DNA of 6,208 nucleotides from JAGNRR01 sp964612525 (GTDB lineage Bacteria > Bacteroidota > Bacteroidia > Chitinophagales > Chitinophagaceae): NCBI GenBank assembly GCA_964612525.1, contig CAZTCQ010000115.1, positions 1 through 6,208 of the forward strand, in the 5' to 3' direction. The position numbers and the translations under genes are program-made. Each line of letters starts with the position of its first letter. The stretch's first letter is position 1. The notes under the pieces were generated by a model. The model made no database searches. It was not told where the DNA came from and saw only the letters and a list, made by a program, of their open reading frames with translations. This document shows positions 3,822 through 6,208 of the stretch, piece after piece.

Positions 3822-6208
3822 ATGGCAAAAGAAGAACAAGAATTGGTTGACGGGAAACTATCTTTCGAAGAGTTTAAAGAAGAAGTACTACATGACTATC
3901 GTTTAGCAGTTGAAAGTCGCGAGACCAGTTTGCTTGGCAGGAAAGAAGTACTAACGGGGAAAGCAAAGTTCGGAATTTTTGGCGATGGGAAAGAGCTAGC
4001 TCAAATTGCCATGGCGAAAAGCTTTAAGAATGGAGATATTCGTTCGGGCTACTACAGAGATCAAACTTTAATGTTTGCGACAGGAATGAGTGACATTCAA
4101 CAGTTTTTTGCCCAGCTGTATGCCACGCCTGATGTAAAACTTGAACCCAGCAGTGGTGGTCGTCAGATGAACGGACATTACGCGACTCGTTGGTTAGATC
4201 AAGAAGGAAATTATAAAGACCTCACGAAAACGAAAAACAGTAGTGCTGATATTTCACCTACGGCTGGTCAAATGGTTCGGGGTTTAGGTTTGGCTTTTGC
4301 CTCAAAATGTTACCGAGCAAGTGAAAATCTTCACGAGAAAAATAATTTTTCAGACAAAGGCAATGAGGTTACTTTTTGTACAATAGGCGATGCGTCTACG
4401 AGCGAGGGACCATTTTGGGAGTCTATAAATGCAGCGGGAGTTTTGCAAGTTCCTCTGGCCGTTTTTGTTTATGATGATGGTTATGGAATTTCGGTGCCCC
4501 GAAAGTATCAGACTTCTAAAAATTCAATCTCAAAAGCCTTGGCTGGCTTTCAATATAATGAGGGCGAAGGTGGGGTAGATATTTACACAGTGCGAGGCTG
4601 GGATTATGCAGCCCTTTGCAGTGTGATTCAAAATGGGATTAAAAAAGTAAGAGACACGCACACGCCGGCCTTATTTCATATCCAAGAAGTGACTCAGCCA
4701 CAAGGGCATTCTACTTCTGGTTCTCATGAACGATACAAATCGGCTGAGCGTTTGGAGTGGGAAAAAGAAGTGGATTGTATTTCTAAAATGAAGCAGTTTA
4801 TTTTAGAAAATGCTATTGCCGATGAAGATTTGCTAGAGAAAATTCTTGAAGAATCTAAACAAAAAGTAAAGGAGAAAAAGCAAGCCGCTTGGACCGCTTT
4901 TACGGAGCCCATAAAAAATAGTATAGCCCAAGCTGAAACACTCATGAATCAAGTGGTGTTTGAAGCAGGAGAAAATGGACAGTTTATTGCTGCCCTGGTG
5001 AAGGAGCTCAAGGCGATTCGTGAGCCCATTCGGAAGGATGTTATGGTGGCCGTTTCTAAAACCTTGCGCTATGCTCCTGAAGGAAATGCGAAGCGACAAT
5101 TAAATACGTTTTATCAAAATTTAAAAAAGGAAAACGAAGAACATTATAATTCTCGCTTGTACTCTAAGTCCGAAAAAGCGGTGCGAAATGTAAATCATGT
5201 TGCTGCTAAGTTTGAAGGTGATACTCAAAAAAACGGCTATGAAATTTTAAACGCTTTCTTTGATAAAACACTCAAAGAACGTCCGGAAGTATTCGCCTTT
5301 GGGGAAGACGTAGGACAAATTGGTGATGTGAATCAAGGTTTTGCAGGCTTGCAAGAAAAACACGGCAATGTACGAGTGTTTGACACAGGGATTCGTGAAA
5401 GTACAATTATTGGGCAGGGTATAGGAATGGCGATGCGAGGGTTGCGACCGATTGCTGAAATTCAATATTTAGATTATTTATTATACGGATTGCAGCCTTT
5501 AAGTGATGACGTTGCTACTATGGAATATCGCACGAAAGGAGGTCAGAAATGCCCGCTCATTGTGCGCACGCGTGGACATCGTTTGGAAGGTATTTGGCAC
5601 AGTGGTTCGCCCATGGGCATGATAATAAACTCATTGCGCGGAATGAATGTTTGTGTACCACGGAACATGGTGCAGGCGTGTGGAATGTATCAAACTTTAT
5701 TGCAAAGTGATGAACCGGCCTTGGTAGTGGAATGTTTAAACGGCTATCGTTTAAAGGAAAAAATGCCGAGCAATTTAGGTGAATATACCGTACCCTTGGG
5801 TATTCCAGAAATCATTAGACAAGGAGAGGATGTAACTATTGTTTCTTATGGAAGCACGCTGCGTATTATTGAAAACGCTATTGTTACTTATTTAGAGCCA
5901 GCAGGAATTTCTTGTCAGGTGATTGATGTGCAAACGCTGTTGCCGTTTGATATAAATAAAACCATTGTGGAAGAATTGAAAAAAACAAATCGTATTGTAT
6001 TTGTAGATGAAGATGTGCCTGGTGGAGCAACAGCCTTCATGTTTCAGCAAGTCATGGAAAAGCAAGGGGGGTACAGACATTTAGATGTTTCGCCTCGTAC
6101 GATCACCGCTCGTGCTCACAGACCTTCCTACGGAACAGATGGGGATTATTTTTCTAAGCCCAATGCTGAGGATATAGCTGCGGTGATTGAGGATATGATG
6201 GCGGAGTA
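3822..6208 (+). CDS. Fused E1 alpha/beta subunit of a 2-oxoacid dehydrogenase complex (C-terminus beyond right edge)
   Basis: Thiamine-diphosphate enzyme that decarboxylates a 2-oxoacid and passes the acyl group to lipoyl-E2; 795 codons are open to the edge, where only TA of the next codon is visible. The alpha half (about 8-305) has LTGKAKFGIFGDGKE (44-58), SGYYRDQTL with Y78-R79, the diphosphate/Mg motif GDASTSEG (189-196) to YDDGYGIS (217-224), and GHSTSGSHERY (295-305), which resembles the loop phosphorylated in mammalian branched-chain E1alpha. A helical, charged linker (about 306-465) contains AIREPIRKD (398-406). The beta half (about 470 to the end) has GEDVG (494-498), GIRES with Glu526 at the position that activates the cofactor, GLRPIAEIQYLDY, and RTRGHRLEGIWHSGSP with His593. 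It is the long single-chain form found in Bacteroidota; E. coli-type AceE is unrelated in layout. The ATG at 3822 gives the usual N-terminus, and an in-frame stop lies at 3729-3731 with no ATG between. Branched-chain substrate is favoured but unproven: no E2 or E3 gene is adjacent. The end is probably only a few codons away. Confidence 0.95.
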   Translation, partial: MAKEEQELVDGKLSFEEFKEEVLHDYRLAVESRETSLLGRKEVLTGKAKFGIFGDGKELAQIAMAKSFKNGDIRSGYYRDQTLMFATGMSDIQQFFAQLYATPDVKLEPSSGGRQMNGHYATRWLDQEGNYKDLTKTKNSSADISPTAGQMVRGLGLAFASKCYRASENLHEKNNFSDKGNEVTFCTIGDASTSEGPFWESINAAGVLQVPLAVFVYDDGYGISVPRKYQTSKNSISKALAGFQYNEGEGGVDIYTVRGWDYAALCSVIQNGIKKVRDTHTPALFHIQEVTQPQGHSTSGSHERYKSAERLEWEKEVDCISKMKQFILENAIADEDLLEKILEESKQKVKEKKQAAWTAFTEPIKNSIAQAETLMNQVVFEAGENGQFIAALVKELKAIREPIRKDVMVAVSKTLRYAPEGNAKRQLNTFYQNLKKENEEHYNSRLYSKSEKAVRNVNHVAAKFEGDTQKNGYEILNAFFDKTLKERPEVFAFGEDVGQIGDVNQGFAGLQEKHGNVRVFDTGIRESTIIGQGIGMAMRGLRPIAEIQYLDYLLYGLQPLSDDVATMEYRTKGGQKCPLIVRTRGHRLEGIWHSGSPMGMIINSLRGMNVCVPRNMVQACGMYQTLLQSDEPALVVECLNGYRLKEKMPSNLGEYTVPLGIPEIIRQGEDVTIVSYGSTLRIIENAIVTYLEPAGISCQVIDVQTLLPFDINKTIVEELKKTNRIVFVDEDVPGGATAFMFQQVMEKQGGYRHLDVSPRTITARAHRPSYGTDGDYFSKPNAEDIAAVIEDMMAE

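Noticed and set aside
4724..6080. Several minus-strand open frames (4724-4945, 4833-5099, 5247-5465, 5892-6080)
   Set aside because: All lie opposite the continuous, motif-rich fused E1 reading frame and resemble nothing known.
6207..6208. Final bases TA read as the E1 stop codon
   Set aside because: The third base is outside the window. Related proteins usually continue a few residues past this helix, so TAT or TAC is at least as likely; I left the gene open-ended.

Overview
The window is ordinary chromosomal DNA from a member of the Bacteroidota, most likely Flavobacteriales or a close relative. The evidence is AT-rich DNA, two tandem secreted DUF1573 proteins, a single-chain fused E1 alpha/beta 2-oxoacid dehydrogenase of the long (about 800-residue) type, almost no Shine-Dalgarno sequences, and a clear Bacteroidota promoter (TTG - 18 nt - TAAATTTG). 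I see no phage, insertion sequence, CRISPR array, tRNA or rRNA. I found no undescribed system; the points worth a second look concern gene organisation and sequence variants.

Layout. Positions 1-3598 are all on the minus strand; reading leftward from the intergenic region the order is: DUF1573 protein A (3598-3053), DUF1573 protein B (3030-2599), a strong intrinsic terminator (2574-2551), a LolC/LolE/FtsX-type ABC permease with a GTG start (2530-1301), a FemAB/GNAT-like acyltransferase whose ATG overlaps the permease stop (1301-381), and the first 103 codons of thymidylate synthase thyA (311-1, running off the left edge). On the plus strand a single large gene starts at 3822 and runs off the right edge: the fused E1 alpha/beta subunit of a thiamine-diphosphate-dependent 2-oxoacid dehydrogenase complex. 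It is the largest gene here and is easily missed because no stop codon falls inside the window.

How they fit together. The two DUF1573 genes form one short operon with its own promoter and terminator. The permease and acyltransferase are translationally coupled (TAATG), so they are probably co-expressed; the family suggests an envelope role for the permease, but no ATPase partner is present. thyA (dTMP synthesis) and the E1 gene (oxidative decarboxylation of a 2-oxoacid, possibly branched-chain) are core metabolism and are not obviously linked to their neighbours. The 223-bp divergent region 3599-3821 holds the DUF1573 promoter, a small cluster of direct and inverted repeats upstream of it, and a weaker candidate promoter for the E1 gene.
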